From Ruminiclostridium sp. (lineage in GTDB: Bacteria > Bacillota > Clostridia > Oscillospirales > Ruminococcaceae): 60,842 nt of DNA. The notes below the pieces were generated by a model, which saw only the letters and a program-made list of their open reading frames with translations, searched no databases and was not told the DNA's origin. The stretch covers positions 1-60,842 of the forward strand of contig JAGBLA010000053.1 of the NCBI GenBank assembly GCA_017635675.1. Direction: 5' to 3'. A program made the translations under genes and the position numbers. This document shows positions 18,305 through 28,060 of the stretch, piece by piece. The number at the start of each line of letters is the position of its first letter. Within the stretch, counting starts at the first letter, position 1.

Positions 18305-19890
18305 GCGGGGTAACGCTGTATGTGACCGACCTTGACGGCACTCTCCTTTGTGACAGGGGAACGCTTAAACCACGTGCCGCCGCCATGCTCAACAGCTTCA
18401 TTGCGAGCGGAGCGAAGATATCATACTGCACCGCGAGAGGGCTTGCAAGCGCTGCAGACATACTTTCTTCGGTGAAATTCAACACGCCGGTCGTACTGAT
18501 GAACGGCGTGTTTATCTATGACCCTGTGACGGGGGAGTACCCTGTGCGCCATTCCTTCGGTGAGCGTCAGTGTGAGCTGCTGCGCCGCGCGGTGAAGGAG
18601 AACGGCGAAACTCCCATGATATTCTCGTTCATTGACGGAGCCGAGCGGGTGAGCTACATAAAGGACGCGGAGAATTTACAGGCACACCTTGCGCGCAGGA
18701 AACACGACAAGCGCCGCCGCCCTGTTAAGCGTACAGACAGTATGTTCGCGGGTGACATCTTTTACGCCGCGTTCATCGACCCGCGCAGCAAAGCGGCGCT
18801 TGATGAGGTGTTCACAGTGGAGAACGGGTTCCGCGTGTCCTGCTATAAGGACACCTACCCGCCGTATCAGCTATGGTACGAGGTATTCGACGCGGACGCG
18901 GGAAAGGCGAACGCGGTGCTAAAGCTCAAAGAACTTACAGGCGCGGACGAATTGGTGTGTTTCGGAGACAATGCCAATGACATACCGATGCTTGAGGCTG
19001 CCGACCGCTGTTACGCCGTGGGGAACGCGATACCCGAGCTCAAAGCGATAGCCGATGATGTTATCGGCACCAACGAGCAGTACGGAGTTCCCGAATTCAT
19101 TGAGCGGGAGCTGTTCCCGCAGCTCGGACAGACGGAGCGCGATACATCATCTGCCTGCGGCACGCCCGACAGCGAACGCTTCGCGTGGGCAGTAGGGAAG
19201 GCGCTCGAGCGTGAGCGCACCACCATAGGCACACTCAACGAGAAAACGATACACAACGCGCTGAAATATTACTACTGCGACGAGAGCGGGCATGAAACGA
19301 AGATAGGGAGCTTCTTTGCCGACGGCATGGACGAGGGCGGCATACTTGAAGTGCAGAGTGCGAATTTCACATATCTTGCGAAGAAACTGCCGCAGATGCT
19401 TGCGGTGAGCCCCGTCACGGTGGTGTACCCGTTTGAGCGTGTGACGCGCCTTTACTCAATAAACGAGCAGACGGGGGAGATACTGTCGGAGTCCCGCCGC
19501 ACCAACAGTTCACTGTCGAAGCTGTTCCTGGAGCTGTACAGGCTCAAAGCGTTCCTCACAAACCCGAACCTCACCGTGCGTATAGCCGAGCTTGAGATAG
19601 ACAAGAAGTTGTATTACAAGGACGAGCGCAAGATAAGGCGGCGCGGCATGAAAAAGGAGAAGTTCCCCATGCGGTTCATAAGTGAGACTGTGCTGCGCGG
19701 CGCGGAGGATTACGCAGGATTTCTCCCTGACGGACTTGGCGTGCGGTTCACCCGCGCTCAGCTGCATGCTTTGATGCGCTCCACCGACGCAGGGCTTATG
19801 CTATCCGTGCTGGAGTTCACCGGCGCAGTCCGCCGCTGCGGCAAGCAGGGAAACAGCATAGTTTACGAGAGAACCGACATTCCAAAATAA
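18301..19890 (+). CDS. Cof-type HAD phosphatase fused to a nuclease-like ExQ domain
   Basis: A 529-residue two-domain protein. Residues 1-275 are a Cof-like HAD hydrolase with nucleophile D10 (T-D-L-D-G-T-L), a C2 cap and the metal motif G-D-N-A-N-D-I-P-M-L at 222-231. Residues about 290-529 form a separate domain with G-G-I-L-E-V-Q (E350, Q352), P-V-T-V-V-Y-P and a conserved-looking end (G-K-Q-G-N-S). To my recollection this region occurs alone in Clostridia as an uncharacterised protein, and its E-x-Q pattern recalls PD-(D/E)xK folds. Joining it to a sugar-phosphate phosphatase is unexpected. The ATG overlaps the end of the cysteine-cluster gene. Confidence 0.75.
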   Translation: MSGVTLYVTDLDGTLLCDRGTLKPRAAAMLNSFIASGAKISYCTARGLASAADILSSVKFNTPVVLMNGVFIYDPVTGEYPVRHSFGERQCELLRRAVKENGETPMIFSFIDGAERVSYIKDAENLQAHLARRKHDKRRRPVKRTDSMFAGDIFYAAFIDPRSKAALDEVFTVENGFRVSCYKDTYPPYQLWYEVFDADAGKANAVLKLKELTGADELVCFGDNANDIPMLEAADRCYAVGNAIPELKAIADDVIGTNEQYGVPEFIERELFPQLGQTERDTSSACGTPDSERFAWAVGKALERERTTIGTLNEKTIHNALKYYYCDESGHETKIGSFFADGMDEGGILEVQSANFTYLAKKLPQMLAVSPVTVVYPFERVTRLYSINEQTGEILSESRRTNSSLSKLFLELYRLKAFLTNPNLTVRIAELEIDKKLYYKDERKIRRRGMKKEKFPMRFISETVLRGAEDYAGFLPDGLGVRFTRAQLHALMRSTDAGLMLSVLEFTGAVRRCGKQGNSIVYERTDIPK

Positions 19891-19928
19891 AAAAACTCCC
19901 ATGACAGGATATACCGTCATGGGAGTTT
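19891..19928. terminator. Bidirectional terminator between the HAD fusion and pnp
   Basis: AAAACTCCCATGAC (from 19892) and GTCATGGGAGTTT (19916-19928) pair, with A and T runs on either side. It serves the convergent genes ending at 19890 and 19934. Confidence 0.85.
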
Positions 19929-19933
19929 CTGTA

Positions 19934-22054
19934 TTACTGCTTGTTCTTCTTAGCTTCTTCAATGTCCGCGAGGGCAGCCTTGCGGGAGAGACCGATCTTG
20001 CCCTGGTTGTCGATCTTGATGATCTTTACGATGATCTGATCGCCGACATTGCAAACGTCCTCAACCTTTTCTACGCGGCGGTTTTCGAGCTCGGAGATGT
20101 GGACCATGCCCTCCTTGCCGGGAGCAAATTCCACGAACGCGCCGAATTCCTTCACACGTACTACCTTGCCCTTGTAGATAGCGCCGATCTCGGGGTCGGT
20201 CACTATGGACTTGATAGTGTCTATGCAGGCATTTGCCTTGTCGAGGTCGCTGCCGCAGATGAATACGTTGCCTTCCTCGTCGATGTCGATCTTGACCTCG
20301 AAGTCAGCGCAGAGCTTCTGGATAACCTTTCCGCCTGTGCCGATGACTTCTCTTATCTTATCCACCGGTACCTTCATGCCCATCATCTTGGGAGCGTACT
20401 TGTTCACGGTAGCTCTCGGAGCGGGGATAGCCTTGAGGATTATCTCGTCGATTATATAGTCACGAGCCTTGTGGGTCTTTGCGAACGCGTCCTTGATGAT
20501 CTCGGGAGTAAGTCCGTCGATCTTGAGATCCATCTGGATAGCTGTGATACCCTTGTGAGTACCGCCTACCTTGAAGTCCATATCGCCGTAGAAGTCTTCG
20601 AGACCCTGGATATCCACCATGGTCATCCAGCGGTCACCCTCGGTGATAAGTCCGCAGGAGATACCCGCAACAGGAGACTTTATCGGAACGCCTGCGTCCA
20701 TAAGTGCGAGAGTGGAGCCGCAGATAGAAGCCTGGGAGGTGGAGCCGTTGGAGGAGAGAACCTCGGACACAAGTCTGATAGCATACGGGAACTCGTCAAC
20801 GCTGGGCAGCACGGGTTCAAGCGCTCTCTGTGCGAGGGCTCCGTGACCTATCTCACGTCTGCCGGGACCGCGGCTTGCCTTTGTTTCGCCTACGGAGTAA
20901 GCGGGGAAGTTGTAGTGATGCATATATCTCTTGGTGTCCTCGTCGTCGAGACCTTCAAGCTTCTGCGAATCGCTTACGGGACCGAGTGTAGCGACTGTGA
21001 GCACCTGGGTCTGACCGCGGGTGAAGAGACCTGAACCGTGAACGCGGGGCAGCAGGTTGACCTCTGCCGCGAGAGGACGCATCTGATCCATCTTTCTGCC
21101 GTCAACGCGCTTCTGCTCGTCGAGGAGCCAGCGGCGAACGATGACCTTCTGGAGCTTGTATATAGCCTCGTCGATCATGGAAGCCTGATCGGGGTAAACA
21201 GGGTCGAATTCCTCGTGGATAGCGTCCTTGATAGGCTGGAGCCGTGCTTCGCGGATGTTCTTGTCATCGGTGTCGAGCGCGAACTTCACCTTGTCGCCGT
21301 ACTCTTCGAGGAGCTTGTCCAGAAAGTCATGGTCGATCTCCATGGACGGGAAGCTGAACTTAGGCTTGCCGATCTGCGCCTGTATATCCTTGATGAACGG
21401 GATAAGGGACTTGTTGATCTCCTCGTGGCCTGCCATGATAGCCTTGAGCATGGTGTCGTCATCGACTTCGTTTGCGCCTGCCTCGATCATGACTACCTTC
21501 TTCTCGCTGGAAGCCACGGTGAGCTGGAGGTCGGACTTTGCTCTCTGCTCGGCATCGGGCATGAGTACGATCTCACCGTCAACGAGACCTACGGAGATGC
21601 CGCCTATGGGTCCGTTCCACGGGATATCGGAGATAGAGACCGCGATAGAAGCGCCGATCATCGAGAGTATCTCGGGCTGGGTATCGGGATCCACAGCGAG
21701 GACAGTCATTGTGATCGCCACGTCATTTCTCATGTCCTTGGGGAACAGGGGACGCATGGGGCGGTCAACGACGCGGGAGGTGAGTATAGCTTTCTCGCTG
21801 GGTCTGCCTTCTCTCTTGAGGTAGCCGCCGGGTATCTTGCCTACGGCGTAGAGCTTTTCCTCGTAATCCACGGAGAGCGGGAAGAAATCAACGCCCTCAC
21901 GCGGCTTGGGGCTTGCCGCAACGTTTACCATTACCACTGTTTCGCCGTAGTGTATCCAGCATGAGCCGTTGGCGAGCCCGCAGACTTTGCCTGTCTCGAC
22001 CATAAGCTCTCTGCCCGCGAAAGTGGTCTTGAAAGTCTTGTAGTTTTCAAACAT
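19934..22054 (-). CDS. pnp: Polyribonucleotide nucleotidyltransferase (PNPase)
   Basis: A 706-residue 3'-5' phosphorolytic exoribonuclease. Two RNase PH domains (about 1-220 and 300-540) flank an all-helical linker. A KH domain ([10 protein letters not shown] near 560) and an S1 domain ([10 protein letters not shown] near 620 to V-K-I-I-K-I-D) bind RNA. Length and domain order are standard. It follows rpsO in the conserved rpsO-pnp order with a structured spacer that probably controls pnp expression. Confidence 0.97.
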   Translation of the reverse strand: MFENYKTFKTTFAGRELMVETGKVCGLANGSCWIHYGETVVMVNVAASPKPREGVDFFPLSVDYEEKLYAVGKIPGGYLKREGRPSEKAILTSRVVDRPMRPLFPKDMRNDVAITMTVLAVDPDTQPEILSMIGASIAVSISDIPWNGPIGGISVGLVDGEIVLMPDAEQRAKSDLQLTVASSEKKVVMIEAGANEVDDDTMLKAIMAGHEEINKSLIPFIKDIQAQIGKPKFSFPSMEIDHDFLDKLLEEYGDKVKFALDTDDKNIREARLQPIKDAIHEEFDPVYPDQASMIDEAIYKLQKVIVRRWLLDEQKRVDGRKMDQMRPLAAEVNLLPRVHGSGLFTRGQTQVLTVATLGPVSDSQKLEGLDDEDTKRYMHHYNFPAYSVGETKASRGPGRREIGHGALAQRALEPVLPSVDEFPYAIRLVSEVLSSNGSTSQASICGSTLALMDAGVPIKSPVAGISCGLITEGDRWMTMVDIQGLEDFYGDMDFKVGGTHKGITAIQMDLKIDGLTPEIIKDAFAKTHKARDYIIDEIILKAIPAPRATVNKYAPKMMGMKVPVDKIREVIGTGGKVIQKLCADFEVKIDIDEEGNVFICGSDLDKANACIDTIKSIVTDPEIGAIYKGKVVRVKEFGAFVEFAPGKEGMVHISELENRRVEKVEDVCNVGDQIIVKIIKIDNQGKIGLSRKAALADIEEAKKNKQ

Positions 22055-22095
22055 CTGTATAATTCCTCCTTTTTCATTGCGCGTTCAAGAGGTAC

Positions 22096-22159
22096 AGATT
22101 TAGCAATAAATCCAACCCGGGCGGAGACTTCCGCCTGAGCTCGATTTAATGCTAAATCT
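22096..22159 (-). promoter_or_regulatory. Long leader hairpin upstream of pnp
   Basis: Read leftward, AGATTTAGCA pairs with TGCTAAATCT (64 bases apart at the outer ends), and GGCGGA/TCCGCC forms an inner stem. It lies between rpsO and pnp, where many bacteria have a stem cut by RNase III for PNPase autoregulation. That function is inferred by analogy. A second hairpin, GGGCGGGGCA/TGCTCTGCCC, is at 22190-22214 after rpsO. Confidence 0.7.
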
Positions 22160-22234
22160 TCTGCCGCCTCTTTTGGCGCATTTGCAAACGGGCAGAGCAT
22201 AAAATGCCCCGCCCTTTCTGCTGTTTGTACTTGC

Positions 22235-22501
22235 TTACTTACGGATACCGAGCTTTGCGATTATAGCACGGTAACGCTCGATGTCCTTCTTCTGAAGGTA
22301 GTTGAGAAGATTACGTCTTCTTCCGACCATCTTGAAGAGTCCGCGTCTGGAATGGTGATCCTGCTTGTGGCTCTTAAGGTGTTCGGTGAGGTCAGCTATT
22401 CTCTTGGTGAGGATAGCGATCTGGACTTCGGGAGAACCGGTATCGTTCTCGCTGAGACGGTTAGCCTCGATGATAGCTGTCTTTTCCTCTTTGAGCATCA
22501 T
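22235..22501 (-). CDS. rpsO: 30S ribosomal protein S15
   Basis: An 87-88-residue protein with the S15 signature ([25 protein letters not shown]). It binds the 16S rRNA central domain and starts assembly of the platform. Two adjacent ATG codons (22501 and 22498) are possible starts, and the family usually begins with M-L. A GGGG ribosome site lies upstream. It is transcribed with pnp from the promoter at 22629-22657. Confidence 0.97.
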   Translation of the reverse strand: MMLKEEKTAIIEANRLSENDTGSPEVQIAILTKRIADLTEHLKSHKQDHHSRRGLFKMVGRRRNLLNYLQKKDIERYRAIIAKLGIRK

Positions 22502-22628
22502 GGTACATACACCCCTTTTCAAATTATTTCTTCGCGTGACACAGCAAAGGGCAGGCGTTATCTCCACAGGAGCTTGCACCGCAGAGCCGAGTCGTGCGTA
22601 AATGCCGTAAGCATACGACAATGCAGTA

Positions 22629-22657
22629 ATTATACCACATTTTGCTCTGTTTGTAAA
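22629..22657 (-). promoter_or_regulatory. rpsO-pnp promoter
   Basis: Leftward TTTACA (22652-22657), 17 bases, TATAAT (22629-22634). The leader to rpsO is about 120 bases, long enough for S15 feedback control, although I see no recognised S15-binding fold. Confidence 0.75.
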
Positions 22658-22695
22658 TAGCTTTTGCAAAATTTTATAAGTTTTTTCTCGTTATA

Positions 22696-23457
22696 TCACA
22701 GGAACAGCGTCCCCTGTCCGGTGAGCTTGAACACGAGCTCAAGAATAACGATAGTCACCGGCTGGTGCAGCATATATATCCATAGCCCGTGTCTGCCGAT
22801 GAACGCGAGACCGCCGAAACGCGTCATGTACATACCTTTCGCGGCGTGCCCCGCCTTGAAGTAAACTCCGAGGGACGCTCCCGCAAGGAACAGGAACAGG
22901 TACGGGATGAGCGGGAAGTAATCCGCGCTGTAAAAGCTGTCGGAAGTAAATCCGAGGGGGAACAGCCAGTAATGCCCGTACATCGCCGCGGGCGGCTCGA
23001 CGGTGAATATCCCGTCAACGCCCATGTAGCCGCGGGGGATATTGAACGTCACCGCGAACAGCAGCAGGAACACGATAAGCCCGATGAGCCACGGTATGCG
23101 TTCTGTGAAGCTGCCGATGAAGCCGTATATCATGGCGGCTATGCCGAGGAAGTGCAGCACTCCGAAAAGGATTATCTCTGACGGCATCGCCACCGCCGTC
23201 ACGAAGGTGAGCACCATTGCGAGGAAGAAATACAAGGTGCCGCGTCGGAAGTTGTTATGTGAGAAGTTTGAAGATATGCCGGCGAGGAAGATGAATGTAC
23301 CTGCTATGAACGGCTGAATGAACCGCATTATGACATCGACTGTGTCTGGCAGGTCATGCCCGTACACGAAAACAATGTCATAATATAAATGGTACAGTAT
23401 CATCGCTATGTACGCGATGCCCCGTATCTCGTCGAGAATACCTAATCGTTTGCCCAT
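22696..23457 (-). CDS. DUF1624-type membrane acyltransferase-like protein
   Basis: A 253-residue integral membrane protein with about seven hydrophobic segments. The N-terminus R-L-G-I-L-D-E-I-R-G-I-A with L-Y-H following resembles the DUF1624/heparan-alpha-glucosaminide N-acetyltransferase-like family of transmembrane acyltransferases. The acceptor is unknown. The start at 23457 follows AAGGAG. Upstream in-frame codons cross a terminator and are unlikely to be used. Confidence 0.75.
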   Translation of the reverse strand: MGKRLGILDEIRGIAYIAMILYHLYYDIVFVYGHDLPDTVDVIMRFIQPFIAGTFIFLAGISSNFSHNNFRRGTLYFFLAMVLTFVTAVAMPSEIILFGVLHFLGIAAMIYGFIGSFTERIPWLIGLIVFLLLFAVTFNIPRGYMGVDGIFTVEPPAAMYGHYWLFPLGFTSDSFYSADYFPLIPYLFLFLAGASLGVYFKAGHAAKGMYMTRFGGLAFIGRHGLWIYMLHQPVTIVILELVFKLTGQGTLFL

Positions 23458-23531
23458 TTTGCTGCTCCTTGTCCCATGCTGTGCGGTAAACCTATAATAG
23501 CATATTACGGCGTGTTTGGCAAGCCGTGTAC

Positions 23532-23569
23532 AAAAAACTTCCGCACAGCACTCAACGCCGTGCGGAAGT
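23532..23569 (-). terminator. Terminator of the acidic cell-wall protein gene
   Basis: Read leftward, CTTCCGCACGGC pairs with GCTGTGCGGAAG and is followed by TTTTTT. It lies 13 bases after the stop at 23582. Confidence 0.85.
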
Positions 23570-23581
23570 CGTTTCTGTGTC

Positions 23582-24136
23582 TTAGCCCTGTCCGTTTTCG
23601 ATATTGCGCTTTTTTGTGAGGTATGCAACGCCTGCCGCCGCCACAGACACGAGACCCGCCGTCATGAACGGCAGACCGCCTGTTGCGGGGTTGCGGTTGT
23701 CGGTACCGTTGTTGTCGAGCTGCACTTCATATATCTTCGCTTCATCGTCGTCGTCAGGAGTATCTTCGAGGTCATCTGCAACGTCGTCGTCATCGGTGAA
23801 TTCGGCTATGCCTACATCATCGTCCGCGTCGCCGTCCTCTTCTTCGTCGTTCACAACGACCTCGTCCTCGCTGTCGGAAATTCCGTCAGCCGCACCGCCG
23901 GTAACATCATCTACTGCTCCGCCAACTCCGTCAAGCACATCATCGGCAGCGTCGCCAATGCCGTCGGCTACCTCGGAAATACCGTCGCCTATGCCGTCAA
24001 TGACATCTCCCGCAGCGTCGCCCGCGTCGGACACCGCACCCGCGGCTCCGTCGGCAGCAGGTGCCGCCGCGGCACTCAGGGTGAGCACCGATGCGATATA
24101 TGCAGCGGCTGTGAGCGCCGTTAATTTTCTTTTCAT
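23582..24136 (-). CDS. Acidic secreted protein with a sortase-type cell-wall anchor
   Basis: A 184-residue protein starting at ATG 24136, seven bases after GGAGG. It has a signal peptide (about 1-25), a low-complexity stretch of short G-I-G-D/A-D repeats (30-80) and a very acidic Asp/Glu region (85-140). It ends with N-P-A-T-G-G, a hydrophobic segment and a K-K-R tail. This end matches an LPxTG-like sorting signal in N-P-x-T-G form, so it is probably linked to the wall. The acidic core could bind cations, but no enzymatic domain is seen. Confidence 0.75.
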   Translation of the reverse strand: MKRKLTALTAAAYIASVLTLSAAAAPAADGAAGAVSDAGDAAGDVIDGIGDGISEVADGIGDAADDVLDGVGGAVDDVTGGAADGISDSEDEVVVNDEEEDGDADDDVGIAEFTDDDDVADDLEDTPDDDDEAKIYEVQLDNNGTDNRNPATGGLPFMTAGLVSVAAAGVAYLTKKRNIENGQG

Positions 24137-24257
24137 AAACGTCCTCCGTTCGTCCGTCAAAAACTGTTATCCTGCCGGACAATGTTATTGTCTGCCGGAC
24201 GCGCGGTGTTTATGAATTGAAAAATACGGCAAATATGTCAATTTTCAGATGCGTTTG

Positions 24258-25766
24258 TTATTCGGCTCTGCCGGTGTGGCTTTCTTTGAGTATTACGTCG
24301 TGTGAGCCGCCCTCTACGATACTTGTGGAGGAAACGAGCGTGAGCTTAGCTTTCTCGCGGAACTCGGGAATGCTGAGGCTTCCGCAGTTGCACATCGTTG
24401 AGCGCACCTTTGCCAGTGTATGGTCAACGTTGGATTTGAGCGAGCCCGCGTAAGGCACGTAGCTGTCAACGCCCTCCTCAAATGAGAGCTTCTTGTCGCC
24501 GCCCATGTCATAGCGCTGCCAGTTTCTCGCTCTGTTGGAGCCCTCGCCCCAGTATTCCTTGACGTAGGTGCCGCCGAGCATGAGCTTGTTGGTCGGGGAT
24601 TCGTCGAAACGTGAGAAATAGCGTCCGAGCATTACGAAATCAGCACCCATAGCAAGTGCGAGAGTGATATGGTAATCGTGTACGATACCGCCGTCGGAGC
24701 ATACGGGAACGTAGATGCCTGTCTCCTCGAAATACTTGTCACGCTCCGCGCAGACTTCGATGAGCGCGGTAGCCTGTCCGCGTCCGATGCCCTTCTGCTC
24801 GCGGGTTATGCATATAGAACCGCCGCCTATGCCGACCTTTACGAAGTCAGCGCCGCAGTCGGCAAGGAATCTGAAACCGTCCTTGTCAACTACATTTCCG
24901 GCTCCCACCTTGACGGAATCGCCGTACTTTGCGCGTATCCAGTCTATGGTGAGCTTCTGCCATTCGCTGAAGCCCTCGGAGCTGTCGATGCACAGTACGT
25001 CCGCACCTGCATCTACGAGAGCGGGAACGCGCTCGGCGTAGTCGCGTGTGTTGATGCCCGCGCCTACTACATAGCGTTTCTGGGCGTCAAGCAGCTCGTT
25101 CTTGTTCTCCTTGTGAGAGTCATAGTCCTTTCTGAACACGAAGTACAGGAGCTTGCCGTCCTTGTCGATTATCGGAAGGGAATTGAGCTTGTGGTCCCAG
25201 ATTATGTCGTTCGCTTCCTTGAGCGTAGTTTCGGCGGGAGCGGTTATGAGCTTGTCGAAGGGGGTCATGAAGGTGCTTACCTTCTCGCTTTTGTCCATTC
25301 TTGAAACGCGGTAGTCTCTGCTTGTGACAAGACCGACCAGTTTTGTATCTGTGGTGCCGTCCTCGGTGACAGCCATTGTGGAGTGTCCGGTCTTTTCCTT
25401 GAGTGCCAGCACATCTGCGAGCGTCATGTCGGGGCTTAAGTTCGAATCGCTCGTTACATAACCCGCTTTGTAAGCCTTTACGCGTGCCACCATGGCTGCT
25501 TCGTCAGCAACGCTCTGCGAGCCGTAGATGAAAGAGATGCCGCCCTCTTTTGCGAGCGCGATAGCCATTCTCTCGCCGGAAACGGACTGCATTATGGCGG
25601 AGACCATGGGTATGTTCATGTTGATAGCGCTTTCTTCGCCTTTTCTGAACTTAACTACCGGAGTTCTCAGCGAAACATTAGAGGGGATACACTGGGAGGA
25701 GGAATAGCCGGGGATTATGAGGTATTCGCCGAAGGTGTGCGAGGGCTCGGAATAAATGAATGCCAT
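24258..25766 (-). CDS. guaB: Inosine-5'-monophosphate dehydrogenase
   Basis: A 502-residue enzyme of guanine nucleotide synthesis, oxidising IMP to XMP with NAD. The N-terminal barrel is interrupted by a CBS-pair region (about 95-215). The catalytic cysteine lies in G-G-G-S-I-C-I-T, followed by the flap region and the IMP site (S-D-G-G-I near 365). The [11 protein letters not shown] stretch is typical of one IMPDH subgroup. The start at 25766 follows AAGGAG; an upstream ATG would add eight polar residues. It is transcribed alone. Confidence 0.95.
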   Translation of the reverse strand: MAFIYSEPSHTFGEYLIIPGYSSSQCIPSNVSLRTPVVKFRKGEESAINMNIPMVSAIMQSVSGERMAIALAKEGGISFIYGSQSVADEAAMVARVKAYKAGYVTSDSNLSPDMTLADVLALKEKTGHSTMAVTEDGTTDTKLVGLVTSRDYRVSRMDKSEKVSTFMTPFDKLITAPAETTLKEANDIIWDHKLNSLPIIDKDGKLLYFVFRKDYDSHKENKNELLDAQKRYVVGAGINTRDYAERVPALVDAGADVLCIDSSEGFSEWQKLTIDWIRAKYGDSVKVGAGNVVDKDGFRFLADCGADFVKVGIGGGSICITREQKGIGRGQATALIEVCAERDKYFEETGIYVPVCSDGGIVHDYHITLALAMGADFVMLGRYFSRFDESPTNKLMLGGTYVKEYWGEGSNRARNWQRYDMGGDKKLSFEEGVDSYVPYAGSLKSNVDHTLAKVRSTMCNCGSLSIPEFREKAKLTLVSSTSIVEGGSHDVILKESHTGRAE

Positions 25767-25804
25767 ATCTTTTTTCTCCTTTTCTGTCAATAATCTTACC
25801 TTAT

Positions 25805-25833
25805 ATTATAAACTTTTCGCGCGATAAAGTCAA
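25805..25833 (-). promoter_or_regulatory. guaB promoter
   Basis: Leftward TTGACT (25828-25833), 17 bases, TATAAT (25805-25810). The leader is only about 35 bases, so there is no room for a purine riboswitch. Confidence 0.8.
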
Positions 25834-25954
25834 CCTTTTTTTGAAATTTTGGGCATACTATGAGTCTACTCCCTGTATATCGGTGACGAAATTATTCATG
25901 TGCGAATTATGCAGGCTTTTTTGCAAGCGTGAAAAATAAAAATTGCATTTTTGC

Positions 25955-25983
25955 TTGATTTTTTTTAGGGAAAGTTGTATAAT
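25955..25983 (+). promoter_or_regulatory. Promoter of the RpiR-family regulator
   Basis: TTGATT (25955-25960), 17 bases, TATAAT (25978-25983), about 30 bases before the ribosome site CGGAGGA. Confidence 0.75.
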
Positions 25984-26022
25984 AAATAGCATGAAAATGA
26001 AAGGTAACGGAGGATATTCTTT

Positions 26023-26910
26023 ATGTCGGTAAATCTTATCACAGAGATAGAAAAAAGAATGCCGGGCTTTTCAAAAAGCCAGAAATATATTGCGAAATTC
26101 ATTACCGAGCATTATGAAAAGGCGGCTTTCATGACTGCCGCGAAACTCGGAGCCGCGGTAGGCGTAAGCGAGAGCACGGTGGTGCGCTTTGCCGACGAAA
26201 TGGGCTTTGAGGGCTACCCTGAAATGCAGCAGGCTCTCCGAAGCTACGGCCGCAACCGCCTTACGACGCTGCAGCGTCTCAACATATCGGCTGACCGTCT
26301 TGAGGACGGCAACCTGCTGAAATACATGATGACGCAGGACATCGAACGCATACGCTACACTCTTGAGAACACCTCCGAGGAGAGCTTCAACGCCGCTGTG
26401 GACAGGATAATAGCTGCCCGCCGCGTGTATATATTCGGAGCCATGAGCAGCGATATCCTTGCGCGATTCCTCAGCACATATCTGAGCTTGTCATGTGAGA
26501 GCGTGGTGCACGTCCAGCCGATAAATTCCAGCGGCATTCTCCAGCAGCTCATAAACATGGGGAAAGATGATGTGTTCGTTTCCATATCCTTCCCGCGTTA
26601 TTTCAAGAACACGCTCACCGCTACCGCCTACGCGAAGGAATGCGGGGCTGACATCATCGCCATAACCGACTCGGAGGCGTCGCCTCTTGCGGAATACGCC
26701 GACCAGCTCCTCCTCGCCCGAAGCGATATAGTGAGCTACGCCGACAGCCTTGCCGCACCGCTAAGCCTTATCAACGCGCTTATCGCGGGGGTCGGCATGA
26801 AGAACAGCGCCCGCCTGGAAAAGACCCTTGCCCGTCTCGAAGACCTATGGGAGAAAAACGAAGCCTATAAGAAGGACGATGAGGAGCCGGACGGCGAAAG
26901 CAAGTCATAA
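26023..26910 (+). CDS. MurR/RpiR-family transcriptional regulator
   Basis: A 295-residue regulator with an N-terminal helix-turn-helix (about 20-75, V-S-E-S-T-V-V-R-F) and a C-terminal SIS domain (about 125-265, R-V-Y-I-F-G-A-M-S-S-D) that normally senses phosphosugars. No sugar gene is adjacent, so the ligand cannot be inferred. It is a single gene between its own promoter and a terminator. Confidence 0.9.
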   Translation: MSVNLITEIEKRMPGFSKSQKYIAKFITEHYEKAAFMTAAKLGAAVGVSESTVVRFADEMGFEGYPEMQQALRSYGRNRLTTLQRLNISADRLEDGNLLKYMMTQDIERIRYTLENTSEESFNAAVDRIIAARRVYIFGAMSSDILARFLSTYLSLSCESVVHVQPINSSGILQQLINMGKDDVFVSISFPRYFKNTLTATAYAKECGADIIAITDSEASPLAEYADQLLLARSDIVSYADSLAAPLSLINALIAGVGMKNSARLEKTLARLEDLWEKNEAYKKDDEEPDGESKS

Positions 26911-26933
26911 ACGTTCCCGCAGCATATAAACCG

Positions 26934-26965
26934 ACGGCAGTGTGAGCCTTCACACTGCCGTTTTT
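26934..26965. terminator. Terminator between rpiR-like and lysR-like genes
   Basis: ACGGCAGTGTGA and TCACACTGCCGT pair around GCCT-like turn bases and are followed by TTTTT on the rightward strand. It separates the convergent genes ending at 26910 and 26972. Confidence 0.85.
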
Positions 26966-26971
26966 GTTATG

Positions 26972-27868
26972 TCATTCGTGCGTGTCCTGCTGTCCGAGCT
27001 CGTCACGGAAATACGCGAGGAATTTTTCCGCGGACTTTGTCATGGGCTGGAACCTGTTCCACACGAAATACATTTTCGCGTAAACGGGCGGGTCGAGAGG
27101 TCTGAAACAAAGCTCGCTGTCACCCGTCACATTTATCAGCTTGTCGAAGGTGAGAGCATACCCGATGCCCTCGCGCACCAGTATCGAGGCGTTGTAAACG
27201 AGATTGTACGTCGAGACTATGTTGAGCCGTTCAACGCTGTCCCCGAACCATTTGCACACAGGAAGCTTGTCGGCGGCACGGCGGGAGAATATCAGCGGCT
27301 CGTCCGATATGTCATCGCGGGTCAGCCTGTCTTTCTCCGCAAGAGCGGAATCCCTCCGCATCAGTATGCCCCATTCATCTACCAGCGGCATTGTGATGCT
27401 GTTGTATTTCAGACTGTCAACAGGCATGAATACTATGCCGAAATCTATCAGCCCCTTGTCAAGACGCTCGATGACGTCCTCGCCGTCGCCGCTGTATATA
27501 TGGTAATGCACAAGGGGGTGTTCCGACTGCATTTTTCGTGCCGCAGCCGCCGCAAGCCCTACCGCGTATGTCTCGCCCGCCCCGATATAAACGTCCCCCG
27601 AAAGCGTCTCGTCAGAGCACTTTATGTCGTTTTCGGTGCGGGAGACAAGCTCAACTATCTGCTCCGCGCGCTTTCGCAGCAGCATTCCCTCTTCCGTCAG
27701 CTTTATGCTGTGCGCCCCGCGGATAAACAGCTTTTTTCCGAGGTCGTCCTCAAGGTCTCTGAGCTGTCTCGAAAGTGTGGGCTGTGTGAGGTGCAGGGTT
27801 TCCGCCGCCGCGGATAATGTGCCTTCCCGCGCCACGGCGAGGAAGTATTGCAGCACTCGTATCTCCAT
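26972..27868 (-). CDS. LysR-family transcriptional regulator
   Basis: A 298-residue regulator. The N-terminal winged helix (1-60) has the family pattern L-Q-Y-F-L-A-V-A-R-E-G-T-L-S-A-A-A, and the C-terminal periplasmic-binding-like domain (about 90-290) senses an unknown effector. The start follows AAGGAGG. It is divergent from the flavin reductase gene, and an operator between them recurs upstream of 28792, so both are its likely targets. Confidence 0.92.
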   Translation of the reverse strand: MEIRVLQYFLAVAREGTLSAAAETLHLTQPTLSRQLRDLEDDLGKKLFIRGAHSIKLTEEGMLLRKRAEQIVELVSRTENDIKCSDETLSGDVYIGAGETYAVGLAAAAARKMQSEHPLVHYHIYSGDGEDVIERLDKGLIDFGIVFMPVDSLKYNSITMPLVDEWGILMRRDSALAEKDRLTRDDISDEPLIFSRRAADKLPVCKWFGDSVERLNIVSTYNLVYNASILVREGIGYALTFDKLINVTGDSELCFRPLDPPVYAKMYFVWNRFQPMTKSAEKFLAYFRDELGQQDTHE

Positions 27869-27896
27869 GATTGCCTCCTTACGGTATTTAATATAA

Positions 27897-27926
27897 ATTA
27901 TACCATATCGGTTCTATGCCTGTCAA
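27897..27926 (-). promoter_or_regulatory. Promoter of the LysR regulator
   Basis: Leftward TTGACA (27921-27926), 18 bases, TATAAT (27897-27902). It overlaps the operator at 27915-27942, consistent with autorepression. Confidence 0.75.
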
Positions 27927-27982
27927 GCATAGAGCACTATGCTGAATAAGCAATTGTAATTTCGCAGTATTTATGATAGAAT
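27915..27982 (+). promoter_or_regulatory. LysR operator and flavin reductase promoter
   Basis: Three half-sites, TATGCC-N5-AGCATA-N6-TATGC, occupy 27915-27942. They are followed by GAATAAG and the promoter TTGTAA (27954-27959), 17 bases, TAGAAT (27977-27982). The same half-sites, spacing and GAATAAG recur at 28693-28727. The operator sits just upstream of the -35, the usual place for LysR activation. Confidence 0.75.
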
Positions 27983-28060
27983 AAAACATGGAACAGCCGT
28001 AAAAAGTCAGCATGACTATGCGAGCGGCTGAAAACATTGAATCAAAAGGAGAACGCGAAA

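Noticed and set aside
19901-21034. 377-codon open frame opposite pnp (and 21038-21964 after it)
   Set aside because: It is the complement of a certain pnp gene. Codon bias of the real gene keeps the opposite strand open, and no ribosome site or family pattern is present.
25767-26022. Purine riboswitch before guaB
   Set aside because: The leader after the mapped promoter is about 35 bases and lacks the conserved three-way junction.
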